This document shows positions 10,731 through 21,300 of a stretch of DNA of 63,374 bases, in pieces. Each line of letters opens with the position of its first letter. Positions within the stretch are counted from its first letter, which is position 1. The DNA is taken from positions 1 through 63,374 of the forward strand of contig JAMDHS010000110.1 of NCBI GenBank assembly GCA_029717555.1, given 5' to 3'. The position numbers and the translations under genes are program-made. The DNA is from Peribolospora baueri (taxonomy: Eukaryota; Basidiomycota; Peribolosporomycetes; Peribolosporales; Peribolosporaceae). The notes beneath the pieces are model-generated. The model ran no database searches and had not been told where the DNA came from. It worked only from the letters and a program-made list of their open reading frames with translations.

Positions 10731-12272
10731 GGACTTTTTGGGGTCCTGTCGTCCCTTTCCTCTCCTTCCCCCACCTCCGCCAGTTTTCTTGGTGCCAGAT
10801 GCAGCAGCGACGGCGCTCCCGAGTGCAGCTTCGCAAGCAGACCTCGAGCCCGTCTCATCCTGGCTGATCCTTACCCATCCTCCAGAGTCGCGCTCCACAA
10901 GCCTCTCGCCGAACCACGTCTTGCCGGAGCCGGGTAGGCCGATGAGCATGATCAATTGAGGGTCTCGATCCAGTCTTCCGACCATCTGAAATCCTTGCCT
11001 TCCGGTTCTCCTACATCTTCCTCGTCTATTTGCGACGATGTCGCTTGACTGTGCTTCTTCCAAGCGCGCTTCACGAACGTCTCCACAAACTCTTCCTGCG
11101 CTCGAGTCTCTACACTTCCCGGGCGGATCTCGCGCAGGGCGGCGATGGCCGAGTGGGCGTCCATTTGAGGTGGAGGAAGAGCGCGAGGAAAGGAGGATGG
11201 GAGGTTGAAAGGTGGCAGCTCGAAGCCGAATAGGGCGATGTAGCACGCCAAGAAGGTCCCTGCTCGGCCTTCCAGAGTGGAACCCGCGGCAGGAGAAGCG
11301 TGAGTCGATCAATAGCGTCGGGCTTTTTTTTCGAACGACTCGCCTCCTCCTTCGTCGCGAGCAAACCCTATTCAGTGTAGCGAGGATAAGAACAGAGTTT
11401 GCTCATCGCGTGGTCGAATACTTTGCGAGCCTTCTCCTCGGCCTTGTCCACCTTGCTTATCTGCTGATCATGCTTGTAAGCAGAGCCTTCTTCTTCGAGC
11501 TCCAACACCTTGTACCAGCTCAGCATTGCCAGCTTCCACTTTCCTTCCCTATTCGCCCAATCGGCCAACCTAGCCCAGCCCCTGGAATCACCGGCATGAC
11601 GAAGAGACGATAATGAGAGCAGCGTGTAATGCGTGTGTAAGGTTTTGACGGGCGAGAAAGTGCAGAAAGAGATCGTCGAGATGGAAAACAAGGGAACTCT
11701 TTGCATGAGCCGGCCGTGGATTCAAGGCTGGCTCGCGGAGAAGCCTGAGTGATGGAACAGGCGCCCTTCTCGACGTTATGCTCGTGGCACCTCGAAATGG
11801 TGATGTGGAAATCTTTGAGCGGCAGGCCGAGCTGTCGACGGAGCTTATCACCCGTCGCCCAAGCAATGACCACGAAGGAGACGTTAGGAGAGCCGGAGGA
11901 GAACGAGGATGTCGTCTTTTCCTTGCCGGAGTCGGAGGCCTTCGCTTGGCCGAGACCAAGCGGAATAATCCGGCCTAGGTCAATGGAAAAACCTTGTTTT
12001 GACTTTGACGATCCACGATCTCCTGCTCCTGCAACGGGCAACCTCTCCACCACCTGTTTGGCCTTTTCCGACAAGCTGCGCAGCTCGTCCTTGGTGCAGA
12101 ACGTGATGTGAAATTCGTCGTTGATGGCGTCGTTCCGCTTGACTGGGACGTTGTGTGGTACTAGCGGCAGGTGCTCGTTGGCGATGGAGTCGACAAAAGG
12201 CCCTGTAAGGGTTAGATAGCCGCGTGTGCGCACTAAACGGAAAGAAGAAGCGTCTGAAGGACGTGACGACAT
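10731..12272 (-). pseudogene. decayed Swiss Army Knife-type RNA-repair gene: 2H phosphoesterase + helical repeats + P-loop kinase
   Basis: The N-terminal part, from the ATG at 12272, is a 2H phosphoesterase with both family motifs, FHITFCTK and FHITISRCHEH, as in the 2H domain of Swiss Army Knife (SAK) proteins. These are predicted RNA-repair proteins. The middle part has helical, TPR-like segments (GWARLADWANREGKWKLAMLSWYKVLE). The last part is a P-loop kinase, GLPGSGKTW, then the polynucleotide-kinase-like RISQDETGSRSACE. The reading frame changes at least three times between these parts without room for introns. The kinase stops right after its first motifs, where the Penelope-like element begins. 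I therefore call it a pseudogene. Unrecognised short introns could explain one change but hardly all. A functional copy would join 2',3'-cyclic phosphate processing to end phosphorylation; that is inference. Confidence 0.65.
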
Positions 12273-13012
12273 GATCGGATGACCCGCTATTGGTCTGAAT
12301 TGGGTTATGAAAGTGTTGGGGGCAGATGGAAGAAAGAGAAAAAGAAAATAAGAAAAGGGCCGAAGTGGTTTGTCCGTGAAGATGCTACCGAATTTGTATG
12401 CGGTGAGGAAACCAAGACGATGGAGTCTGTCACATAACAAAGTTTATATAGGCGGGAGAAATCAAACTCGATGCCGAGAAATTGACAGTCGGAAACGCAA
12501 GTCAGATGAGAGACGAAAGTGAAGCGCTGGGTATGCCTCCGTCTTCGTCTTCGCGGACTGGGTGTCATCTCAAGCGAGTCGAGTCGAAAGACGGGGGAGT
12601 CGGCTCGACCCTGTAGAACGCGAAATGAAGCGGTCTCCCTGTGACCAGGACTCGTTGAGGTTCAAGAGAGATTTCTAATGGCGGTGGACCAGAATGGCGG
12701 TGCACAGAGTCAGAATCATGTCTGTCTCGGCAAGATGCAGACCGAAACTTGGGGGGTGCGGAAACGAGGGATAATGAGTCCTGTAAAGTGGGATATGACT
12801 CGAAGAGTGGAGCGGGCCGCCTCTCCGTGACCGAGGCCCGGGGTTGCTGCGGGCCGGGCCGAGCATAGAGACCAACTGTCCCTTAGAGGCAGCTCGGGCT
12901 GCTTTTGAGGACGTCTATTTGAAGCCACCCATCTCCCCCTCTCTCCTCGACATTCAACTCTCCTCCTTTCCAACTTATTTTGACCGCCCCTCAACTGATC
13001 CATATCCAAAAC
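12273..13012. other. intergenic region between the SAK-like pseudogene and the epimerase
   Basis: This is a 740-bp divergent spacer. Short open frames lack any motif. The part just before the epimerase start (12930-13000) is C/T-rich, as in many fungal 5' leaders. No repeat or RNA gene was recognised. Confidence 0.5.
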
Positions 13013-13909
13013 ATGCGTGTCTTCGTTACCGGCGGAACAGGCTTCATCGGTTCTGCCATCGTTCAGGAGCTAATCAGCGCGGGCCATCAGGTGCTCGGCC
13101 TCGCTCGCTCAGATGCGGCCGAGGATTTGCTTGCCGCCGCTGGTGCTGAGGCACATCGAGGTGCTCTCGACGATCTTGACAGCCTGAGGCGTGGAGCAGC
13201 TGCATCAGATGGCGTCATCCACACCGCCTGGATTCCCGACTTCTCAGACTATGCAGGCGTCTGCAAGACAGACAGGCTCGCGATCGAGGCGCTTGGCGCT
13301 GCGCTTGCGGAATCAGGCCGCCCCTTAGTCGTCACTTCCGGCACCCTGGCGCTCACGCCGGGCCGCCTGGGGACCGAAGAAGATGCGCTAGATCCCAGCA
13401 CCGCAGCGGCCCCCCGTATACCCTCGGAAGAGGCAGCGCTTTCGATGGCGTCGCATGGCGTGCGCGTGTCAGCGGTCCGCCTCCCACCGTTGGTACATGG
13501 CGATGGCGATCACGGCTTCGTTCCGATCCTGATTCGCATCGCCCGCGAAAAGGGCGTTTCGGCGTATGTAGGTGACGGGCTTAACCGCTGGTCCGCGGTG
13601 CACCGGCTCGATGCTGCCCATCTCTTCAGGCTGGCGCTTGAGGAGGGCTCCGCGGGAGCCAAGTTTCACGCGGTCGCCGACGAGGGCGTGCGGATCCGAG
13701 ATATCGCTGAAGTAATCGGCCGACACCTGAACGTGCCGGTCGTCTCCAAATCACCCGAGGAGGCAGCCGACCATTTTGGCTGGGTCGCGCCCTTCCTCTC
13801 GACGGATAACCCTACCTCAAGCACGCGAACTCAGGAACAGCTCGGATGGCGCCCATCCCAACCTGCGCTGATTCCCGATCTCGACCGGGCGCGCTACTTC
13901 GAACCCTGA
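13013..13909 (+). CDS. NAD(P)-dependent epimerase / 3-beta-HSD-like extended SDR, intronless
   Basis: This is a 298-residue Rossmann-fold protein. The N-terminus MRVFVTGGTGFIGS is the classic TGxxGxxG dinucleotide site of extended SDRs. Further family landmarks are GVIHTAW, VVTSGTLAL, RLPPLVHGDGDHGFVP, VGDGLNRWSAVHRLDAA and a C-terminal QEQLGWRPS. The usual YxxxK catalytic pair is replaced by a SEEAA segment, as in a subgroup of bacterial 3-beta-HSD/epimerase-like proteins, so the reaction is uncertain. The ATG at 13013 gives the canonical start. An upstream frame from 12980 adds no conserved residues. It has no intron, unlike its neighbours, and reads like a bacterial protein. Horizontal transfer is possible but unproven. 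It is probably cytosolic, since no signal or membrane segment is seen. Confidence 0.9.
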   Translation: MRVFVTGGTGFIGSAIVQELISAGHQVLGLARSDAAEDLLAAAGAEAHRGALDDLDSLRRGAAASDGVIHTAWIPDFSDYAGVCKTDRLAIEALGAALAESGRPLVVTSGTLALTPGRLGTEEDALDPSTAAAPRIPSEEAALSMASHGVRVSAVRLPPLVHGDGDHGFVPILIRIAREKGVSAYVGDGLNRWSAVHRLDAAHLFRLALEEGSAGAKFHAVADEGVRIRDIAEVIGRHLNVPVVSKSPEEAADHFGWVAPFLSTDNPTSSTRTQEQLGWRPSQPALIPDLDRARYFEP

Positions 13910-14852
13910 AAAGAGAATCGGCGACAATTTTGCCCTGCAGGGCAGTCGTCGAGCTGCTGCCAGAAGAGGGGGCCGAGACCAACGCTCAGGGAGGGCATTG
14001 GGCCGACGCGCTGCAAGCGGCGGGGTACACCGGCCACAAGGCAGTCGTCGCGCTGGAAGACATACTCTCGGGTCTTCTGCCTACCTCGGCCCAGGCGCAC
14101 GCCGCCGCCGTCCCCCCTATGATCGTCTTCCTAACTCAGTTTCTTTCCTACAATTTACACCATTCATATCCACATCTTTTTCATTCCCCCCTTGCGTCAT
14201 TTCCCTCATCTCTATCCTCTTTCCTTCACTTCTCTTCCTTTTCCTCTTTCCCTTTCCGCTCTCCGGGACGATCGCCTCTTCCGGACGAGGCATGTAACGG
14301 GGCCGAAGGCCTGATTCTATGACTTTAAAGATGACAATGATACACCTTCAGAATACAAATCTTTGACTTCCTAGTCTCTCTGCCTATTATCCTAAACTGT
14401 AAGTGCTCATATATAAAATCATAATCTTGTGACTTGTACTATAACCAGTTTGCGCCGGGCAGGAAATTACCTAATGCGAGTGCGGAAGGATGAGGTGGAG
14501 AGTGGTACGAGGAAAGGTAAGGGGAAATGAGGGTTCGATTTGTCAGGCAGCTTCTTTAAGTCAGAGCTGGAAGTTCAGCATTTCGTCGTCCCGCACCCAC
14601 AACGAAATCAATACAGTGAGCAATTGCCTATGGAGCCCCATCGATAACAAATACAGTACTATAACCCCAGCACTGTAGCCCTGTACATTACCGCTCATCT
14701 GTTAGAACTGGCGTCCTAGACGTGCTTGTCAGCCAAGATGGCTAATAACAAGACGAAGGACGTAACACCGGACGGAAGAGGAGGATGTCCGCAAAAACAA
14801 GGGCGTGGCGTCCCACATCACGCATAATCAGGGTCACGGGCGTTCTCAAAGC
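13910..14852. other. convergent intergenic region with an ankyrin scrap and a pyrimidine tract
   Basis: This lies between the epimerase stop and the carboxypeptidase stop. It contains a short ankyrin-repeat fragment (13942-14064) and a long C/T-rich tract (about 14150-14270). Beyond that there is AT-richer sequence with stops in all frames. No complete gene is seen. Confidence 0.55.
13942..14064 (+). pseudogene. ankyrin-repeat fragment
   Basis: The plus-strand frame reads AVVELLPEEGAETNAQGG, then HWADALQAAGYTGHKAVV. This matches the 33-residue ankyrin unit with the NAQGG...ALQAASYxGHEAVV wording found in the long ankyrin arrays of fungal NACHT/NLR-like genes. Only one and a bit repeats survive. 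The reading shares its frame with the tail of an ORF overlapping the epimerase end, but nothing suggests it is translated. It is best seen as a scrap of a larger lost gene. Confidence 0.5.
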
Positions 14853-17726
14853 TCAAAGACGGGAGTCGTCTTCTATGCGGTCGAATGCCTTGACCAGATC
14901 TGTCGGCGGGACAGGACCAATCAAGTCAGGGTAACAAGCGTTGAGCCAGTCCTCAAGCCGGGGAGCCCCATCATGGTACAGACGATAAACACCGAGCAAG
15001 GCGAGGCATGCAAGGCACACACTCACGGTAGTAAAACCGGATGGTGTCGATGTGCGTCTTAAGCATCACCCTTTCGTCCACTGTGTGCGAGTTGAGCCGC
15101 GTGCCGATTGGTGCGCTGCATCCCGCGACGTTTCAGACAAAAAAGGACACGGGGGCCAGGCGGGATCAGTCCCCGTGTCGCCGCTTCTGATCGAGGGTGG
15201 GGAGAGGGCAGAGAGGGAAGACCAAAAAGAGGAAGAATGCTCACGGTGTCCAACGATAGATCGTCTTGGTGATATTCCAGTAGTGCTTGGTGTCCTGCAT
15301 CGATGTGAAGAGATCGTCAACAAAATCGTCCACCGGTACAGGTGACCATTCGTAAAACGACCTCCCACCGGCCTCGACTCACGGTATTCCCTGTCATTAG
15401 ACTCGGCGCGGTGACCGTCTCCGTCCCGAACGTGGTCATCACAGCCCGCGCGAACGCCGTCCACGTCTCGCCGTGGATGTCGGTGAGAGGACTAACAGGT
15501 GTCGACCGGCTGAGAGTCAGGGTGACGTTGCTGGGTTCCGTCTCACGCCTCGACGGATCGCGATGAAGAGAGGATCGAGCGGTTGGGCGTACAGAGTCAG
15601 GGTCCGCGCCGAAGGCGTACAAGTCGAGTTCGAAACGGTCTGCTACTGGCTTCAGGACCCGTGTGACGACGTCCATGTGAGCGGAGACGGACGAGGTCAC
15701 CTGCAGTCCGAAGAGGACCCGGTTGGGCAGCAGAACCATACATCAATCAACCAACGATGACAGCTTTCCTTTGACCCTCGCCACCGACTCACATCAATCC
15801 TCGAGTTGAACGTCGCCTCGGCGTGCTCTGGTAAGGCGTTCACCTTCACCCCGCCCCTAGTCATCGTGGCGGCCTTGCTCGTCTGCATGCGGTATCTCTG
15901 CGACTCGCTCTCCTCCGCTAGCTTGGAGGCTAGGAAGGAAAAGTCGCGCTCTCGGATCGCTCGAGGCAACCACTTGGGAAGTCGGGCGGGGGAGGCGTGC
16001 CGTGCCACGCTGTTCGAGCGGCAGGACGTTTCCTGTCATCAGTATGTGGGCGATTTGCGACTCGCTATCGTCAAGTACCCACCACTGCAAGTACCCAAAG
16101 AGAGGATGCTCCTCGGTAAGAGTAGGCTCGTAAATCTCCGCATCCTCCAAAGCGACGATGAACCTGCATCGAGACGTCCGGTATCCGTACCCGTTGACAA
16201 TCAGCACTCGTCAAATTCGGCCGGATGGAAAGCAATGATGTATATGCTCGCCTGGAAAGGAGACCTATACTCGTGTGTCTGGATGGTACTGAAGAATGGC
16301 CGCCAGGCGAGTCGACGGAGATGCGCACGTCGGCGTAGCCTGACACGGAAAAGTCAACGAGATCCACGAGTCAGTCGAGACTACCTTTCAAGGTATCAGG
16401 TGAAGGTGCCAAAATTCAAGCAAAAACGGCTTACCTTTCTCAGCGATGGCAGGCAACGCCCAGAGCCTACCGAATCGCTCCGCTACACCACTCCCACCCT
16501 CATCGACAACGGCTCCTACGCCGTGCGTGCCCCAAATTTGCTCGAGATGTTTAGCTATAAAGGCGGCTCCCCAATAGCCGTGGGCTTCCTCGTCCGAGCC
16601 GAAGGCTAGTAGGATGGTGCGCCGAGGCTGAAAATGGGGCTCATGGACGAGGAGGTACTCAAGAGATGAAAGGATGCCTATGAGGTTGCCCTGCAGAACA
16701 GGGGTCGCCACGCGGAGTAGTGAGCGTTGTGTGAGTCCATCACTTGATCTTCGCACGTAAGATAGACCTACCTTGCAGTCAGCAGCTCCCCTCCCCCACA
16801 CCCATTCTCCATCAAACACCCCTTCGAACGGCGCGTATGTCCACTGGGCTTCAGGCTGGACGGGGACGACGTCCTGGTGGGCGGCGAGAAGGATGGCTGC
16901 GGAGCAGGAAAAAAAGGAAAGAGAGAGATCTAAGCACGTCCAACGGACGCGGTGGGAAGAAGGAGGACTCACGCTTCAGGTCGGGCTCGCTGCCGCGCCA
17001 GGTGTATACGAGCGCGTATTTGTTGACTTTGGCCAGCGAGAAACGTTCGTGCCTACGCAGATGAAAACGTAAAACAGCAGAAAGGGGGAGATTGGCCTGA
17101 TTGTCGGTGCCCATCATCAGGCTCCGGCAGCGCTAACGTAACCCTCTCAACTCACACCGCAGGGAAAGTTCGGCGCAGGTATTCGTGGAAGGCAAGGTGG
17201 TGCTGCCAACGCTCGTCTTGCCTCTCGTCGCGCGGGTCGCCCATGTCATCGTACACCTGAGCTTGCATCCGGAACGGCCGGACGGGTCATAGAGAGGATC
17301 GTGGGCAAGTAAGGACGCCAGCCGGCCGGGACACCCATGGCCAAGGGGCCGCTCAGCTCGAGTCTTCTCACTCGGAATGCGTATGGCGCCGGTAAGCCTC
17401 TGAGCAGAAAGGTTCGCAAATGAAGGACTGGAGAAGACGTCTTCGGCGTCCCGATCTGTGGGCGTCAAAAAGGATGAGAGAGGGTCCGGCTGCGCGCAAG
17501 CGGCGAGGCGGGAACCATTGGAGGCCGCGACATGGCCAAGTCGAGAAAACGCAGGCAAGGACAGGCCGACGACGGCGTGGGTAAAGAAGCGATAGGCCAC
17601 AAGTCCGCCGAAGAGGACAAGAGCGATGCTTGTGATCGCCGCGGAGACGGCCGATATACCTCGTCGCCGCCGTCCCCTGAAAGCGTCACCACGACGGCTC
17701 AATAGAGCGGCCTTCTCGTCGTCCAT
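14853..17726 (-). CDS. M20 family carboxypeptidase S-like (Gly-Xaa carboxypeptidase), membrane-anchored
   Basis: This is a zinc-dependent exopeptidase, probably vacuolar or secretory. From the ATG at 17726, a short cytosolic tail is followed by one membrane anchor (SAVSAAITSIALVLFGGLVAY). The catalytic part shows the M20 metal ligands: LLAAHQDVVPV, WGRGAADCK, FGSDEEAHGYWGA and near the end LMTGNTDTKHYWN with the last His. A dimerisation-domain segment reads DSPGGHSSVPSRHTSIG. The last exons read TRLNSHTVDERVMLKTHI, then HLVKAFDRIEDDSRL before the stop at 14853. Many small introns are required. The Asp-Cys-Lys motif is intact, so the enzyme should be active. It is transcribed divergently from the long amidohydrolase. 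Confidence 0.9.
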
Positions 17727-18323
17727 TACCGCCGAGCGCACGTGACAGAGCGAGCTGGATATGAGGGGCGAGGGGGTGGGTGGAGGAGGGAGGTGGTGAG
17801 AACGGCGGGAGTCGCTCGTCAACCTCATGAAGAGCTCTTGTACGCCCTTATCTCAGCCTCGTCACCCCGGAGACCATGGCGGTCGGGAGCTGGGGAGCGC
17901 CGGAAAGTTATCAGCCGTTCTCGGGAAGCGTCTTGGATCAGTCATCAGATCAGGCAAGGCAAGGCGATGATGGATGGTCAGTTCGAACGGCGTCCGTCGG
18001 CACGGTCGGTGCGAGTGAAGCGAGCAAGGCTGCCGCCATTTCACATTCATTAGCGCCGCCATTCGTAAAAAGCCCGAGAGCCACAGTGATCAACCGGCAC
18101 GGGCGCAATTCGTGCGGATGCAACTCCGAGGCACTCGACTGATGCAGCCGGGGCAAGCGAGTCGTCCCTCTTCAGGTTCACACGAGACTAGGACGAGCCG
18201 GCGTTGCCCTTCGTCCAACGACTCCATGAGCGCGACCATTTCTGGCAGAGTCTGACCGACCGTTGGTATCTCAGCCTCTCTCGTCTCCGTTTCACAGGCT
18301 CGCACGGGTCACTCTTGGGGAGC
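17727..18323. promoter_or_regulatory. divergent promoter region between carboxypeptidase and amidohydrolase
   Basis: This is 597 bp shared by two genes that start outward from it. Both products are membrane-anchored metallo-hydrolases, so shared regulation is plausible. I see no clear TATA box or known operator. The open frames in it have no motif. Confidence 0.45.
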
Positions 18324-21300
18324 ATGGCCCATCATCGCAGCAGCAGCTCTTTCGGTCTCCCATGCAGGTCTCCTCCGGACGACCTCTCACGAAAACCTGA
18401 CGGGCATTGCTCGAGGTCCACTCCCACTCGGCTCTCTCTCGGTCGTCATCTCCTGCTCGCCTCTCTCGGTGGAGTGACCGCGCTCGCATGCTTCCTTGCG
18501 CTTTTCGCTTTACCTGGTACCCTCCTTGTCCGCCATAGGGGCCTCTCCTCTTCCTGGTCCGCTGCCCTGCTCGAGCTCGGCTACCCGCTTCATGACATCT
18601 CTCGGCCGCCACCGTCACTCCCCCCGTCACATCAACAAACACTGGCAGAGGGCCTCGCGCGATGCGACCTGAATACGATCAGCGCGCCCCACGCGCTTTT
18701 CAACCCTCCAAGCACTCCTTCCGCGGAGAGGAGGAATGAGAGATACTGGGCCACCGCAGCGGAGGAGAGGCACGACCAGTTCGTCCTTCGAAATGCTAGT
18801 GTCATCGACGGAGACGGTCATCCCTACTTTAAGTCTTCGTCGCTGTCGCCTTCGGCACCACCGGTAGCCGCAGACGTGTGGGTGGCCCAAGGCACCATCG
18901 TCGACGTGGCACTGACGGTGGATCGTAATGAGGAGCGCTATAAAGGCTGGCAGGTGGTCGAAGTCGGCGGAAAGTACCTGACTCCAGGGATCGTCGGTGT
19001 GTACCCTCTTTATGGTATCCTGCGCCGGCGCCTTCTCTGACGAATCTTGCCTCGTAGACCCTCACTCACACATCGGCATGCGTTCTGAGCCTCAAATGCG
19101 CTCCACGGACGACGTGACAGAGGTCACCAAACCCATCGTCCCTCAGATGAGGGCTGTGGACGGCTTGTAAGTGGTCCTCGGCTGGGTGGTGACGTCGGAT
19201 ATGGTGCTCCGTTGCTCTGCTCGGATGGCTTCAGATTGAAAGGACCGTTCTCATTCCTCGATTTTCCTCTTCCGTATCCTTACCACCCTCCCTGAAGCGA
19301 CCCTTTGGACGAGATGATCCCGGTCGTCGTTTCCGGAGGCGTCACCACGTCTTTGTTGCTGACCGGAGCAAAGAACATCATGTGAGCCCGCTCCCACATT
19401 TGTGTCATCTGTAGTTGATGAGCTAAAGGCATCGACCCCCTGACGACGTGCTCCTTTCCTCGCACCCAATTCCGCCGCTTCAGCTCCGGTCAAGGGGCGG
19501 CAATCAAGCTTCGGACCATGCCCGGTCTGTCGGTGGACCGGATGCTCCTCGAGCCTCGACATCCACCCATGCCCCCAACTAATGAAACGGCGCTTGACGA
19601 CTCGCAGTCACGGGCCGTCAAGAAACCGAGGAGGTATCTCAAGATAGCCTGGTGTGTTGGTCGGACCGCCTTGATAAGTTTCGCCGGTTGGCTGCTCTTT
19701 GTCATTGTAGTTTATGTCACGCCTGGTTCATCATTATGAACTCTCCTTTCTCCCGGTCTCGTCTTCCGCCATCTCCACATTTTCTTCTCGACCTAGTGGA
19801 GAAAACATCAAGGATGCTTTCGCCTCGTCTTCTACCGGACCAAAGACTAGACTTGGCTGGGGTGCCATTCTGCGGGAAGCCTTTGAAGACGCCGCTGAAC
19901 TTCGTGAGTCTCTTCCTGCCGGCTGCCTTGACAGAGGCTGGTCCCACTCCGACGACTGGATTGACCTTCAACTTCAATGGTTTTCGTGGTCGGTTGCACA
20001 GGCCGCTCCCAGGATGATTGGTGTGCTGCCGCCCGTTCGTCCCCCGCGTCGCTCCTTTCTTCCTCGACGGGACAGCTCCGCCCGTACCCGAAGGACGACT
20101 TGTCGCTTCACCCGCTGGTGGACGTGCTCAGAGGCGATGTCATGGTCAATGTGAGTAGCCGAGGTAGGTTGGAACCGCATGCGAACGCCTGCTTGGTTCT
20201 GTCTGTAGCAAGAAAGCGAGAAGCTGACTCGCTCTTTGCTTGTTTCAGGCCCATTGCTACACGACCTATGATATCGAGGTCAGTGTAACGCGTCATCTTC
20301 TTAGAACGCCCGTAAATGGAACAAATCCACTCCGACCGACTCGCTAAACTCTTCCCAACATTCGTCGTATGCTATCTTGACGTAGACCCTTCTCCGTACT
20401 GCGCACGAGTACCACTTCAACGTCACTGCGCTTCACCACGCTCAGGAGACCTACCTCATGCTCGATCAGCTCCATCATCTAGCTGGGCCCCTATTCCTCG
20501 CTCTGTTTTCGGGAGAGTACGGGTTCAAAGTGAGACCAGAGCCTCAGCGCCTGGAATTTTGCCCTTTTCTTGCCTTTGGATGATCCAACTAAACTGGCTC
20601 TTTTGGGTTTACTCGCGCATATAGAAAGAGATGGAGAGGGCCAGCGTGTTTAACCCGTCCATCATGGACGCCGCCGGGTTCCCTGTCACCCTCCAGTGAG
20701 TCCTTTCACCCTCCTAACCCTTCACGTGCCTTGGTCCATTGCCGCGGTGACGCGACGGCGGGGGCATGCTGTGATTGGTGGTTTAACAATCTGCATTCTT
20801 CATCAGCATGGACCATCCTGCTCTCCATGGCAAATACGCCATGCGCGAGGCACAGGTGGCCCATCATTACGGTCTCCCGGCCGATAAGGCTCTTAGTGAG
20901 TGCGCCTGCGAGGTCAAGTCTGGGTCAGCGGCTCCCTGGCGGTACGCTCACCCAGGTCTGAATAATTGGATTCATGGCTGACTGCACAGGCGCAGTTTTC
21001 GGGACTGCCTCGCGGTTGATGGCCTTTGAGGATCGCATCGGCTACATCAGGTCTGGATTTGATGCCGTGAGCAAGCTCTACAAGCGAACCGACTGAGTCG
21101 CCTTTGCTCCACTCAGGCTGACATCTGTGTGTTGCGGTCGTCTGCGTAGGACTTGGTCATCTGGGATTCTCATCCTTTGAGACTAGGAGCCACTCCCATT
21201 GAAGTATGGATCGACGGCCAGCCTCAAGTGGATGACGGCTCGCTCAAGCTGGCCAGCAATATCGCTTCACAGCACCTTGAGACTGAAGGACGAGGCGCGC

